From the NCBI GenBank assembly GCA_016932145.1, contig JAFGDI010000316.1, positions 1-6,672 on the forward strand: 6,672 nucleotides of DNA. The letters are read 5' to 3'. Source of the DNA: Sedimentisphaerales bacterium. GTDB lineage: Bacteria > Planctomycetota > Phycisphaerae > Sedimentisphaerales > SM23-30. Shown here in pieces: positions 1 through 6,364 of the stretch; the stretch's first letter is position 1, and every line of letters starts with the position of its first letter. Position numbers and translations under genes: made by a program. A model generated the notes under the pieces. The model saw only the letters and a list, made by a program, of their open reading frames with translations. It ran no database searches and was not told where the DNA came from.

Positions 1-46
1 TGTTTAATAGTATGTAACCGCGAACGGTTGTAAAAAACTTAACTCA

Positions 47-78
47 GGCATCCACCAAACCAATGTTTAGTGGATGCC
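47..78 (-). terminator. Probable terminator of the cysteine-rich protein gene
   Basis: A perfect 9-bp inverted repeat (GGCATCCAC at 47-55, GTGGATGCC at 70-78) begins 11 nt after the stop codon. Inside it, after one mismatch, a further AAAC/GTTT stem closes a 4-nt loop. Read on the minus strand, a run of six T (37-32) follows about 9 nt beyond the stem. That is farther than in a classical intrinsic terminator, so the call is probable rather than certain. A second small stem (AACCG 16-20 / CGGTT 25-29) lies just beyond. Confidence 0.55.
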
Positions 79-89
79 AATGAATGATT

Positions 90-449
90 TTAAGGTACAC
101 AAATTAATGGATCCCAAGTTTTACCAGTAAAAGTACCAACACATTGAAATACCCCATTTTCATACATACATGTGCCCGAATACATGGAACCACAAACCCC
201 TTTACTTACGAAATTATCATTAAGACATTTTTCCTTTTTAAGAGGCCTGCAAATAGGCATTGTACCTGTTGCACTACCATACGAACAAACAGCACCGGAA
301 GCCAAACCACTACATGGCGACACTCTGCTTGAACAAGAAGACCCTGATGTGCACTTGGAATCACATATAATACCAGCAAAAACACCCGAAATACAGAAAT
401 ATCCAACTATTACAGTTATCATTGTTCCTGGGATCAATATTTTCTTCAT
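90..449 (-). CDS. Small cysteine-rich secreted protein, unknown function
   Basis: This 119-residue protein resembles no family I can name. Residues 1-25 form a typical Sec signal peptide: MKK, then a hydrophobic stretch, ending VFA before G26. The mature part of about 94 residues has 11 cysteines (29, 33, 39, 46, 55, 67, 75, 86, 94, 103, 117) and is rich in Ser and Gly. That suggests a disulfide-stabilised exported domain; the odd cysteine count would leave one free or paired between molecules. C19 lies inside the signal peptide without a clear lipobox, so a lipoprotein is unlikely. The ATG at 449-447 is supported by an AAAGGA ribosome site whose AGGA (460-457) ends 7 nt before the start. A stem-loop follows the stop codon. 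The gene stands alone, divergent from the large gene at 1513, and is more AT-rich than it. That the gene is real is fairly sure; its function is unknown. Confidence 0.75.
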   Translation of the reverse strand: MKKILIPGTMITVIVGYFCISGVFAGIICDSKCTSGSSCSSRVSPCSGLASGAVCSYGSATGTMPICRPLKKEKCLNDNFVSKGVCGSMYSGTCMYENGVFQCVGTFTGKTWDPLICVP

Positions 450-755
450 TATTATATCCTTTCAAAAGTATAAACTTTCTATCAAAAGCCTACTGTGTCA
501 ATATCATAAATCACAATTAAATAATTGGTTCAAACTTAATTGCTAATGCGTTCTTATATACCCCTCGGGTATGATTTAGCCCGAATCGCCACGAAGCAAG
601 TTGTGACAGTGTCACTGGTGCTAAGTACCCTTAATGGTATGTACAATTAAAAACTTGAAAATTAACTTTGCATAATTAATCTCCAATATGTTCACATTGA
701 ATGTTTGTTACAAATCAACAAAATTCATAACCAATGCGAATGTCAAATCGTTCCC

Positions 756-792
756 CCCCCGGCATTATCCAGAATCGGGATTATGCCGGGGG
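756..792. repeat. GC-rich palindromic hairpin, CCCCCGGCAT type
   Basis: The left arm CCCCCGGCAT (756-765) pairs perfectly with ATGCCGGGGG (783-792). After one T-T mismatch, ATCC (767-770) pairs with GGAT (778-781), leaving a 7-nt loop (771-777). The left arm is preceded by further C residues (a run of eight, 753-760). No T-run follows on either strand, so this is not an intrinsic terminator. The shape is that of an intergenic palindromic repeat. The TATGCCGGG of its right arm recurs at 943-951 in the next hairpin. Confidence 0.6.
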
Positions 793-905
793 CGAAGAAT
801 ATTTCTGGGTTCGACTCGGTCTTTCTCTTATATAAGTCGTATTTCTCTCTGGCTTCGTTACAATATTTTCAGCTATTTTCATAATATTATTCTCGTCAAT
901 TGTCT

Positions 906-951
906 CCCGGCAAGCAGTGGTGCTGGCATAGCCTCTGTGCTCTATGCCGGG
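906..951. repeat. Second CCCGGCA palindrome, two alternative stems
   Basis: CCCGGCA (906-912) can pair with TGCCGGG (945-951) over a 32-nt loop. In competition, GGCATAG (925-931) pairs perfectly with CTATGCC (942-948) over a 10-nt loop, and that stem can be lengthened outward by a T-G and a C-G pair. The two stems share the right arm and exclude each other. The arms carry the same CCCGGCA/TGCCGGG sequence as the hairpin at 756-792, about 150 bp away, so both may be members of one repeat family. Confidence 0.5.
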
Positions 952-989
952 TTATCAATGCATATAGCGGGTCTGTTTTCTTACAAAAA

Positions 990-1009
990 AACAATACCTC
1001 TGTATTGTT
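990..1009 (-). terminator. Terminator-shaped hairpin with no gene feeding it
   Basis: A perfect 8-bp stem (AACAATAC 990-997, GTATTGTT 1002-1009) closes a 4-nt loop. Read on the minus strand it is followed at once by further T residues (989-985), which is the intrinsic-terminator layout. The stem is AT-rich and therefore weak. No minus-strand coding region exists between 1010 and 1512, so it would end either a non-coding minus transcript or antisense transcription from the large gene. A-runs on both plus-strand sides mean it could also be a chance palindrome. Confidence 0.45.
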
Positions 1010-1512
1010 ATTGAAAAAAACGACCAAAAAAGGTGAAAGAAATTTGTAAAAAATCACATTTTTATTCAGGTCAACTTAAATTCCTTATTTTCAAGGAGTT
1101 ATAAATCAAAGCAGACCGCGCATCTTATACTTATCAGAAAAAGGTTTTTAGGGGGGTAATTGAAAGTACTAAGTATATTTCACTTAAAGTATTTCTATAT
1201 AACTGATTATGTTGATTTGTATTTCCATTTTTTCCCCTCTGTTTTGTGATTGTTCCCAAAGGTGTGAACGATTACCTTGTATTTATACCGCATGATCAAT
1301 AACCGGCGATAATAAGTTATAGGCTGAAAGGCTTTTTCGAGTTATTCCAATTTTAACTTGTCTTTTTCACTCATCAGGCATATTGTATAAGATGGTAAAG
1401 CTCTTTTTTTAGTAATACAATACTGTTTCTTAGGGCTTTTTATTGATAATACATTAAATAGTAAGGTCTTATGTCAATATAGCTACCTCTGCGTCGAAAG
1501 GTTAGGTGCTTT

Positions 1513-4167
1513 ATGAATCGTCATTTATTGTCAGTATTTGTTTTTTTACTGTCTTTTTTTCTTCCTCTGTCCTCTGTTTCTGCTGCCACCTGGTTCGTAA
1601 ACGACAATGCCCCGGCAGGTGGTGATGGCACAAGCTGGGCTACCGCTTTTAACACCATTCAGCAGGCAGTTAACGCCGCTTCGTCAGTCTGGATACAATG
1701 CACCGCCCCTACTGACCAGATCTGGGTCAAGCAGGGTACATACACTCTCACTGCAACTATAACTATCCACAAAACCGTCTCTCTCTTTGGCGGCTTCCCC
1801 GAGAGCATCGCTTCGCCGGTCTTTGCTGACCGCAACCCTGAAGGTTACAAATCAGTTATAAATGGCAACAACTCTGTACGCTGTATGTCCATTACAGATT
1901 TTTGTGAAATTAATGGCTTTTCGTTCACCAATGGCTCAGCCTCTGGTAATGGCGGAGCTATATACCTCGATGAAGTGCCAACTTATGACTGCTTCGGTTT
2001 TGACCTTAGTGTAAATATCAATAATTGCCGCTTTGTCAATAATCATGCCAGTGTTCATGGCGGGGCTATCTACGACCTGCGTTCCAATGCCACAATCGCC
2101 AACTGCTATTTCAGCACAAATGATGCCGAAGCCGGGGGTGCGATCAAACAGTGGGAAACAACTTCAAATATCACTAACTGTATCTTCGATGATAACCTCG
2201 CCAGCGGCTCTAATGGCGGAGCTATCTTTGGCGACTATCTCGTTTATGGCACATTGACCAACTGCCTGTTCTCTAATAATATCGCCGGCGTTAATGGCGG
2301 GGCTATATCATATCATATTGGCTACCCAGACCTGATAAACTGCACTCTGGCCAATAATACAGCCACAGGTAATGGCGGCGCTCTCTATTGCAATACCGCC
2401 AGTCCGGTTTTGGTAAATACTATCGTCTGGGGCAATAGCACCCCTGCCATACATAGCGATTTCAGCACACCCGGTGCAACTGCTACCTATAGCTGCATTC
2501 AGGGCGGTTTCGCCGGCTCGGGCAATATCAGCTCTGACCCGCTTTTTGCCGGTGTCTCCGATTTCCACCTCACTACCGGCAGCCCCTGTATCGATTCAGC
2601 ATCCAATGGCTCGGCTCCCGCAACTGATCTCGACAAAGTAACCCGGCCTTTAGATGGTGATGGAAACGGCTCAGCTACCGCCGATATGGGAGCATATGAA
2701 TTCCAGAATACCGACTTACGCATTGAATCTGTCGTTCTGGACCCGGCAAATCCCAAAGCAGGAGAACCGGTCACTATTACCGTAACCATTCACAATTACG
2801 GCTCTACTGATGCCGGTTACTTCTGGCTTGACTGGTACGCAAATCTGCCAGATCCGCCTGTCATCGGTGCTGTCGGCCAGAAATATAAACAGTTCAATTC
2901 ACTGGCTGCCGGAACATCTGGCACTATGGTTGCCAGTTATACTTACAATACAACTGGCTCGGTGCAAACCTATGCACAGGTTGATACAGATAACTCTGTC
3001 AGAGAGGCCAATGAATCAAACAATATTTTCGGCCCCAGACATGCCCGGGTCAGAGACGGCGAACTTATCGATTTCTTCATTCGCGAAGATGATTATACCA
3101 GTACCCGCTGGTTCGGCGGAGATGATCGCCCTGGCTCAATCAGAAACCTTGGTGCCGGCCAGAGCATTATACTCACTCATGAATCTAACCCCAAATATGC
3201 GGGGTTCTATTTCACTAAAAGATTTGACTACTACGACAACCCGGACGGTTTTGGCCATCTGGTACAGCTCAGACTGCATGTTCGCAAAGCCGATGGCACT
3301 ATAATAAAGACCGCCAGCTATTATCCTCAGGCCAGTTTTAATGGCGGCTGGGTAATGTTCTACCTGGGCAATGACCTCTGGCTTGAGCCTGACACCGAAT
3401 ATATATTCACCTGCTATATGGTCAATGGCGAAAATACCAAGCTCACCAGTTCCATTGCAGCTAAAAGCGCCGGCATATGGCCAACCTGCACCGGTTATAC
3501 CTGCACCCAGAATGGCGCTCCGGCGGATATGACCACCTGGACTAACTGGCTTACTTCCACCTGGGACTTCAATTTCAGTCTGAAAGGGCAATATGTCCTG
3601 CAATATCCGGGCGATCTCAATAATGACCGCTCGGTTAACATCTCTGATCTTGCCACGCTCGTATCAGACTGGCTACGCGACGACTGCATTTTGCCGGACT
3701 GGTGCGACTTTAACGATATCAACTGGGACAAGGATATCTCGCTCCTGGACTACCAGACACTTGCTCATTACTGGGGTAAAACCTGGTATGAATATGAGGA
3801 CCTCAATCGCAATGCCGTTGCCTCTATGTATTCACTTATGAGCTCTAGTCCGATCGATGCCTCCGTCGGCAACGAACTTAACCCCGGCAGTATTATCATC
3901 TATCGTACTGCATCTGGCAGATATGGTAAGCTCATCGTTGAAAGTTATGGCTGGACTATAGTTATCGGCTGGACTACATATAACGCCGATGGCTCCGTTT
4001 ATACTTCAGGCTCGGGCCTTTCTATCAGGGGCACTTTTTCCTGCGACCTGGACCTCGGACTCGAAACCAATGTAAACAGCGATTTCTTCTGGAAGCAGGA
4101 TACTTCAACCATAAGAAGTATCTTCCCCTTAACTACAGCAAAGTTCTATCTTCTCAAACGATTGTAA
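1513..4167 (+). CDS. Secreted multidomain beta-helix protein with CARDB-like and dockerin-like modules
   Basis: This 884-residue exported protein is probably a cell-surface or extracellular adhesin or carbohydrate-associated protein; no catalytic residues are recognisable. Residues 1-24 form a signal peptide ending VSA. Residues 26-330 form a right-handed parallel beta-helix with six GGA[IL] turns (GG at 147, 183, 208, 235, 262, 288, mostly 25-27 apart). Most are preceded by FxxN (F174, F200, F225, F253; L279 in the last), as in chlamydial Pmp repeats. Residues 341-396 (SDPLF, GSPCID, DGDGNG, DMGAYE) match the choice-of-anchor Q type of module. Residues 399-510 look like a CARDB domain, ending VREANESNN. 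Residues 512-697 are a beta-rich stretch I do not recognise. Residues 699-755 carry two dockerin-like calcium loops (D701/N703/D705/D712 and D735/N737/D739/D741/D746). Residues 757-884 form an unrecognised extra C-terminal domain with three aromatic-rich strands and IRGTFSCDLDLG. The ATG lies 11 nt after GAAAGG. A stem-loop terminator follows 7 nt after the stop. Confidence 0.93.
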   Translation: MNRHLLSVFVFLLSFFLPLSSVSAATWFVNDNAPAGGDGTSWATAFNTIQQAVNAASSVWIQCTAPTDQIWVKQGTYTLTATITIHKTVSLFGGFPESIASPVFADRNPEGYKSVINGNNSVRCMSITDFCEINGFSFTNGSASGNGGAIYLDEVPTYDCFGFDLSVNINNCRFVNNHASVHGGAIYDLRSNATIANCYFSTNDAEAGGAIKQWETTSNITNCIFDDNLASGSNGGAIFGDYLVYGTLTNCLFSNNIAGVNGGAISYHIGYPDLINCTLANNTATGNGGALYCNTASPVLVNTIVWGNSTPAIHSDFSTPGATATYSCIQGGFAGSGNISSDPLFAGVSDFHLTTGSPCIDSASNGSAPATDLDKVTRPLDGDGNGSATADMGAYEFQNTDLRIESVVLDPANPKAGEPVTITVTIHNYGSTDAGYFWLDWYANLPDPPVIGAVGQKYKQFNSLAAGTSGTMVASYTYNTTGSVQTYAQVDTDNSVREANESNNIFGPRHARVRDGELIDFFIREDDYTSTRWFGGDDRPGSIRNLGAGQSIILTHESNPKYAGFYFTKRFDYYDNPDGFGHLVQLRLHVRKADGTIIKTASYYPQASFNGGWVMFYLGNDLWLEPDTEYIFTCYMVNGENTKLTSSIAAKSAGIWPTCTGYTCTQNGAPADMTTWTNWLTSTWDFNFSLKGQYVLQYPGDLNNDRSVNISDLATLVSDWLRDDCILPDWCDFNDINWDKDISLLDYQTLAHYWGKTWYEYEDLNRNAVASMYSLMSSSPIDASVGNELNPGSIIIYRTASGRYGKLIVESYGWTIVIGWTTYNADGSVYTSGSGLSIRGTFSCDLDLGLETNVNSDFFWKQDTSTIRSIFPLTTAKFYLLKRL

Positions 4168-4174
4168 AGCCACT

Positions 4175-4206
4175 CAGGTTAGCCGGGCATCAACTCGGCT
4201 AACCTG
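4175..4206 (+). terminator. Stem-loop terminator of the large secreted-protein gene
   Basis: A perfect 11-bp stem (CAGGTTAGCCG 4175-4185, CGGCTAACCTG 4196-4206) begins 7 nt after the stop codon. A G-T and a G-C pair can extend it inward to leave a 6-nt loop. The downstream tract TTACTATTTCCCC is only moderately T-rich, so termination may be weak, or the hairpin may mainly protect the mRNA 3' end. The right arm, GCTAACCT, is also the start of the duplicated segment that recurs at 4441. Confidence 0.6.
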
Positions 4207-4236
4207 TTACTATTTCCCCAATATAAAGTAAAGTAA

Positions 4237-4365
4237 GGTATTCGCTTCGCTTATAACCAAAGAACCACCTGAAGCGTGGAACTCTTAAAGCGTAAACGCG
4301 AACGCAGCGAGCCTTAAGAGTCCCGAGCTTTAGTCGGTTCTCTAGTCATGAGCGCAGCGAATACC
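4237..4365. repeat. 129-bp BIME-like element: two inverted REP-like units
   Basis: The ends GGTATTCGCTTCGCT (4237-4251) and AGCGCAGCGAATACC (4351-4365) are inverted repeats with one mismatch. The pairing continues inward, imperfectly, through AGAACC (4261-4266) with GGTTCT (4337-4342) and ACTCTTAA (4281-4288) with TTAAGAGT (4314-4321). The whole element can therefore fold into one long hairpin. Each half also contains a small unit of its own: CCAC-CTGAAGC-GTGG (4265-4279, plus) and CCGA-CTAAAGC-TCGG (4337-4323, minus). Both sit in the frame AGAACC...GG[AG]ACTCTTAA. The two small stems differ at two paired positions and the pairing is kept. This is the architecture of bacterial interspersed mosaic elements built from REP units. 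It lies between convergent genes, a usual place for them. No REP-associated tyrosine transposase is encoded in the window. Confidence 0.75.
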
Positions 4366-4479
4366 AAAAATAATTCTCTATTCAATTTAACTCAATAAAT
4401 ATACGAAATCCCCAGCCCATCCATAAACAAAAAAAGCGAAGCTAACCTATTACTATTCTCCAAACATCAGAGAAAGTAA

Positions 4480-4558
4480 GGTATTCGCTTCGCTCATAAC
4501 TAAAGAACCACCTGAAGCGTGGAACTCTTAAAGCGTAAACGCGAGCGCAGCGAATACC
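4480..4558. repeat. Deleted 79-bp copy of the BIME-like element
   Basis: This copy has the same inverted ends (GGTATTCGCTTCGCTC and GAGCGCAGCGAATACC, one mismatch) and the complete left REP-like unit (CCAC-CTGAAGC-GTGG at 4508-4522), but the right unit is missing. It equals the copy at 4237-4365 with 50 bp removed between AACGCAGCGA (4301-4310) and AGCGCAGCGA (4351-4360). Those are two near-identical 10-mers, as expected from slippage or recombination between short direct repeats. What remains is a single REP-like unit still bounded by both outer ends. Confidence 0.75.
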
Positions 4559-4663
4559 AAAAATAATTCTCCAAACAAAACTAAGTCCCAACTCCAACCT
4601 AAGCCCCTCTCGATTCCAAACGGGAATCGCCACCCCAAAAGTCCCAACTCCAATACCCCCGCA

Positions 4664-4679
4664 TGCGTGTCATCACGCA
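4664..4679 (-). terminator. Stem-loop after the diguanylate cyclase gene, possible terminator
   Basis: TGCGTG (4664-4669) and CACGCA (4674-4679) form a 6-bp stem with a 4-nt loop, 25 nt past the stop codon of the minus-strand gene. No T-run follows, so intrinsic termination is doubtful. A second stem farther on (CGATTCC 4611-4617, GGAATCG 4623-4629) also lacks a T-run. The call is positional; termination here could instead depend on Rho. Confidence 0.3.
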
Positions 4680-4704
4680 CGCACCCGCCCGTCCGGCGTA
4701 AGGA

Positions 4705-5850
4705 CTAGGGTGCATAATAACTGCTGTCTTTTTCTGTTATTATCTCATTTTCGCAGCAGATCCGATCTCTGCCGGCTTTCTTGGCCATATACAGACTTTC
4801 ATCCGCCCGTTTCAGAGAGTCTTCTTTGGCCTGATCATTATTATGTGCCAGACTTATACCAATACTCGCGGTAACCCTGATCGTCGTTGTCCCTATATTC
4901 ACTGCACTTTCGTCCAGCATCTTCTTGATTCGTTCGGCCAGCACCATTGCCCCGGCCAGATCAGTTTCAGGCATTAGCACCAGAAATTCCTCGCCGCCAA
5001 ATCGGCCGATAAAATCTGTCTCACGAATCTCCTTCTTCACTCGACGGGCAAACTCTACCAATACGCAATCGCCGGCATCATGGCCATACTTATCGTTCAC
5101 ATGCTTAAAGAAATCTATGTCCAGCATCATTACCGCCAGTTGATTGCCATATCTTTTCACCCGACCATATTCCAGCTCAAATACCTCCATTATCTTACGC
5201 CGATTGAACACTCCGGTCAGATCATCTACGAAGGCCATCTTCTCCAATACCTTACTCATCTGCTGCTGACGGGTCAGGGCCGCCAGATACTCACGCCGGT
5301 TCTTGCGTAAGGTCAGGGTTACTGCTATCCCCAACGCATGCATAGCGAAAAAGGTCAGTAGCAATATGAACAATGTCACTCCCGCATGTTCCGACCGACT
5401 GCCATAGAGGTTCAGCAGTGAAAAAACCGTTATCGTCATCGCCGGCAAAAACTGCAACCGAAACCGATTATGAAAGATCACATAGATCGCTATTACCGCC
5501 AGTAAATGATGGCTCGTATTTATTAGCTGATTCTCCCGGCATAAAAGCCCCGCGTATATCATCTGCAATATATACAACATCTGCCAGCCAAATAATAACA
5601 GCGAATAATATTTTCGCTCCTTCGACCTTAACAGATACCACACGGCCCCAGCAGACACCAGGATCAATACAGACTTCGACACCAGCAGCCCGCTTATGCC
5701 GCTTCCATAACCCAGCGTCATATAGTCCGCTACACCCAGCATAGCCGACATAAAGGTAAATACCAATATGCTGAACACTGCCAGCCGCGAATCCTGCAAG
5801 CGGAACATAGCATCTTCATCTTCACTGTCTGGTAAATTTATTATCTTCAT
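4705..5850 (-). CDS. Membrane-bound diguanylate cyclase (GGDEF domain)
   Basis: This 381-residue enzyme should join two GTP into cyclic di-GMP, the second messenger for attachment versus motility. About six hydrophobic segments (near 23-43, 53-73, 81-103, 113-128, 132-150, 155-181) form an N-terminal membrane domain of no family I can name. A short helical linker (183-206) leads into the GGDEF domain (about 207-365). The catalytic features are intact: DDLTGVFNRR at 209-218, metal-binding D244, guanine-contacting N252 and D261 (equivalent to PleD D327, N335 and D344), and GGEEF at 285-289. The inhibitory site RETD (276-279) lies exactly five residues before GGEEF, so product feedback inhibition is expected. 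There is no EAL or HD-GYP phosphodiesterase domain and no receiver domain; the sensed signal is unknown. The ATG at 5850-5848 has no clear Shine-Dalgarno site. M15, just before the first membrane segment, is an alternative start but has none either. The gene is convergent with the large secreted-protein gene and sits alone. Confidence 0.95.
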   Translation of the reverse strand: MKIINLPDSEDEDAMFRLQDSRLAVFSILVFTFMSAMLGVADYMTLGYGSGISGLLVSKSVLILVSAGAVWYLLRSKERKYYSLLLFGWQMLYILQMIYAGLLCRENQLINTSHHLLAVIAIYVIFHNRFRLQFLPAMTITVFSLLNLYGSRSEHAGVTLFILLLTFFAMHALGIAVTLTLRKNRREYLAALTRQQQMSKVLEKMAFVDDLTGVFNRRKIMEVFELEYGRVKRYGNQLAVMMLDIDFFKHVNDKYGHDAGDCVLVEFARRVKKEIRETDFIGRFGGEEFLVLMPETDLAGAMVLAERIKKMLDESAVNIGTTTIRVTASIGISLAHNNDQAKEDSLKRADESLYMAKKAGRDRICCENEIITEKDSSYYAP

Positions 5851-6124
5851 TGTGTATTATTACGCCGTTTTGTCTGGCCTGATATACCTTTTGCCCTTAA
5901 TCGCCATAGCACCGGCAATCTCCAACTATAATTCAGTTGCCATTACCACCTGGCCTTAGTCCTATAACCAGCAACTGTATTTGCCCCATTATACGAAGTA
6001 TTTATCGGCAAAATATTAACTCAACATTCCCAACTTTTCCCCTTCTCACTAATAATAATCGTATGTATTCAATACGAAAATCATAACCATTCACAGGTAT
6101 AGCAAGTAAGACAGACACCAGATG

Positions 6125-6166
6125 CCGCCTAACCGAAAGGTAGGGGGAAAAAGCCACCTGCAGCGG
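6125..6166 (+). other. GAAA-tetraloop stem with an alternative pairing
   Basis: CCTAACC (6128-6134) and GGTAGG (6139-6144) form a stem with one bulged A, capped by GAAA, a stable GNRA RNA tetraloop. The right arm can instead pair with CCACCT (6154-6159), so two folds exclude each other. CCGC (6125-6128) and GCGG (6163-6166) could enclose the whole. The order AACC-GAAA-GG, then AAAGCC, recalls part of the GEMM-I cyclic-di-GMP riboswitch. However, the conserved GACGC before AAAGCC is absent and no second riboswitch helix is visible, so I do not call it one. Confidence 0.25.
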
Positions 6167-6195
6167 AAACCATATAGTAATAGCAAAATAGCAAG

Positions 6196-6241
6196 CTCAA
6201 GCATTCCCGAAGCCAGTTCGGGACTTACAGCCTTGCTTGAG
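6196..6241 (+). repeat. Nested palindromic element, copy 1
   Basis: The outer 7-bp stem CTCAAGC (6196-6202) / GCTTGAG (6235-6241) encloses an inner 7-bp stem TCCCGAA (6205-6211) / TTCGGGA (6217-6223) with loop GCCAG, followed by the single-stranded tract CTTACAGCC. The 31 nt at 6201-6231 are identical to 6612-6642 in copy 2. No T-run follows. This is a structured interspersed repeat of unknown role. Confidence 0.75.
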
Positions 6242-6314
6242 ATTATTAGTATTGCATCGCTAGTTATCTTGAGCATATTGGTATAATAGTTGTGCGAAAA
6301 ATAAATTCTTTCTT

Positions 6315-6329
6315 TTGGGCAACAAGCCC
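6315..6329 (+). repeat. TTGGGCAACA hairpin motif, plus orientation
   Basis: GGGC (6317-6320) and GCCC (6326-6329) form a short stem around AACAA. The 15-mer TTGGGCAACAAGCCC recurs on the opposite strand at 6600-6586 with one mismatch, in the loop. Confidence 0.5.
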
Positions 6330-6364
6330 TCAACTGTGAACTTAATTATTTAGTAACAAGACAC

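Larger units (their letters stand above)
450..1512. other. Intergenic region without a convincing gene
   Basis: This is the AT-rich gap between two divergent genes. Open frames in it lack ribosome sites and recognisable protein features, and the longest, 688-1014 plus, runs straight through two palindromes. Small stems occur at 558-572 (ATACCC/GGGTAT, 3-nt loop) and 603-615 (GTGAC/GTCAC, 3-nt loop). The larger hairpins at 756-792, 906-951 and 990-1009 are listed separately. From 1020 to 1512 I see only AT-rich DNA and the leader of the large gene. That leader includes GAAAGG at 1496-1501 and AGGTG at 1504-1508 as ribosome-site candidates. No promoter could be assigned with confidence. Confidence 0.6.
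4198..4571. repeat. Tandem duplication of a palindrome-bearing segment
   Basis: Two copies lie in the same orientation, offset by 243 bp: 4198-4378 (181 bp) and 4441-4571 (131 bp). They share a 39-nt left flank (30 of 39 identical), a palindromic core (62 of the first 64 identical) and an identical 28-nt right end running from AGCGCAGCGAATACC into AAAAATAATTCTC. The whole length difference is one 50-bp gap in the core. The 62 bp between the copies (4379-4440) is AT-rich and shows nothing. The left flank of copy 2 starts with the right arm of the terminator at 4196-4206 but lacks the left arm. This suggests that copy 1, beside the large gene, is the parent. Confidence 0.8.

Noticed and set aside
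467..501. TTGACA (501-496) and TATACT (472-467) on the minus strand as a promoter for the cysteine-rich protein
   Set aside because: Both boxes match sigma-70 well, but the spacer is 23 nt rather than 16-18, and TATACT lies only about 17 nt from the start codon.
803..825. GGTTCGACTC resembling a tRNA T-arm
   Set aside because: The flanking five bases on each side do not pair, and no acceptor, D or anticodon stems can be placed around it.
688..1014. Plus-strand open frame of 108 codons
   Set aside because: It has no ribosome site and no recognisable protein pattern, and it runs through two strong palindromes and the start of a third. The hairpins explain this stretch better.
1093..1157. AAGGAG followed by an open stretch on the plus strand
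   Set aside because: It is a good Shine-Dalgarno match, but no ATG, GTG or TTG lies at the right distance. The in-frame stretch would start with ATA and run only 16 codons.
1209..1295. 28-codon frame starting at ATG 1209
   Set aside because: It is very short, has no ribosome site, and nothing in its composition suggests a protein.
4442..4633. Minus-strand open frame of 63 codons between the convergent genes
   Set aside because: It is translated straight through the deleted BIME-like copy. Its apparent protein comes from repeat sequence and it has no ribosome site.
6152..6170. CCACCTGCAGCGG as a third REP-like unit of the 4237 family
   Set aside because: It resembles CCACCTGAAGCGTGG, but the right stem arm GTGG and the ACTCTTAA tail are missing, so the match is too weak.
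6091..6333. Minus-strand open frame of 80 codons
   Set aside because: It crosses the GAAA-tetraloop stem, nested element copy 1 and part of the TTGGGCAACA motif. It has no ribosome site or signal sequence.
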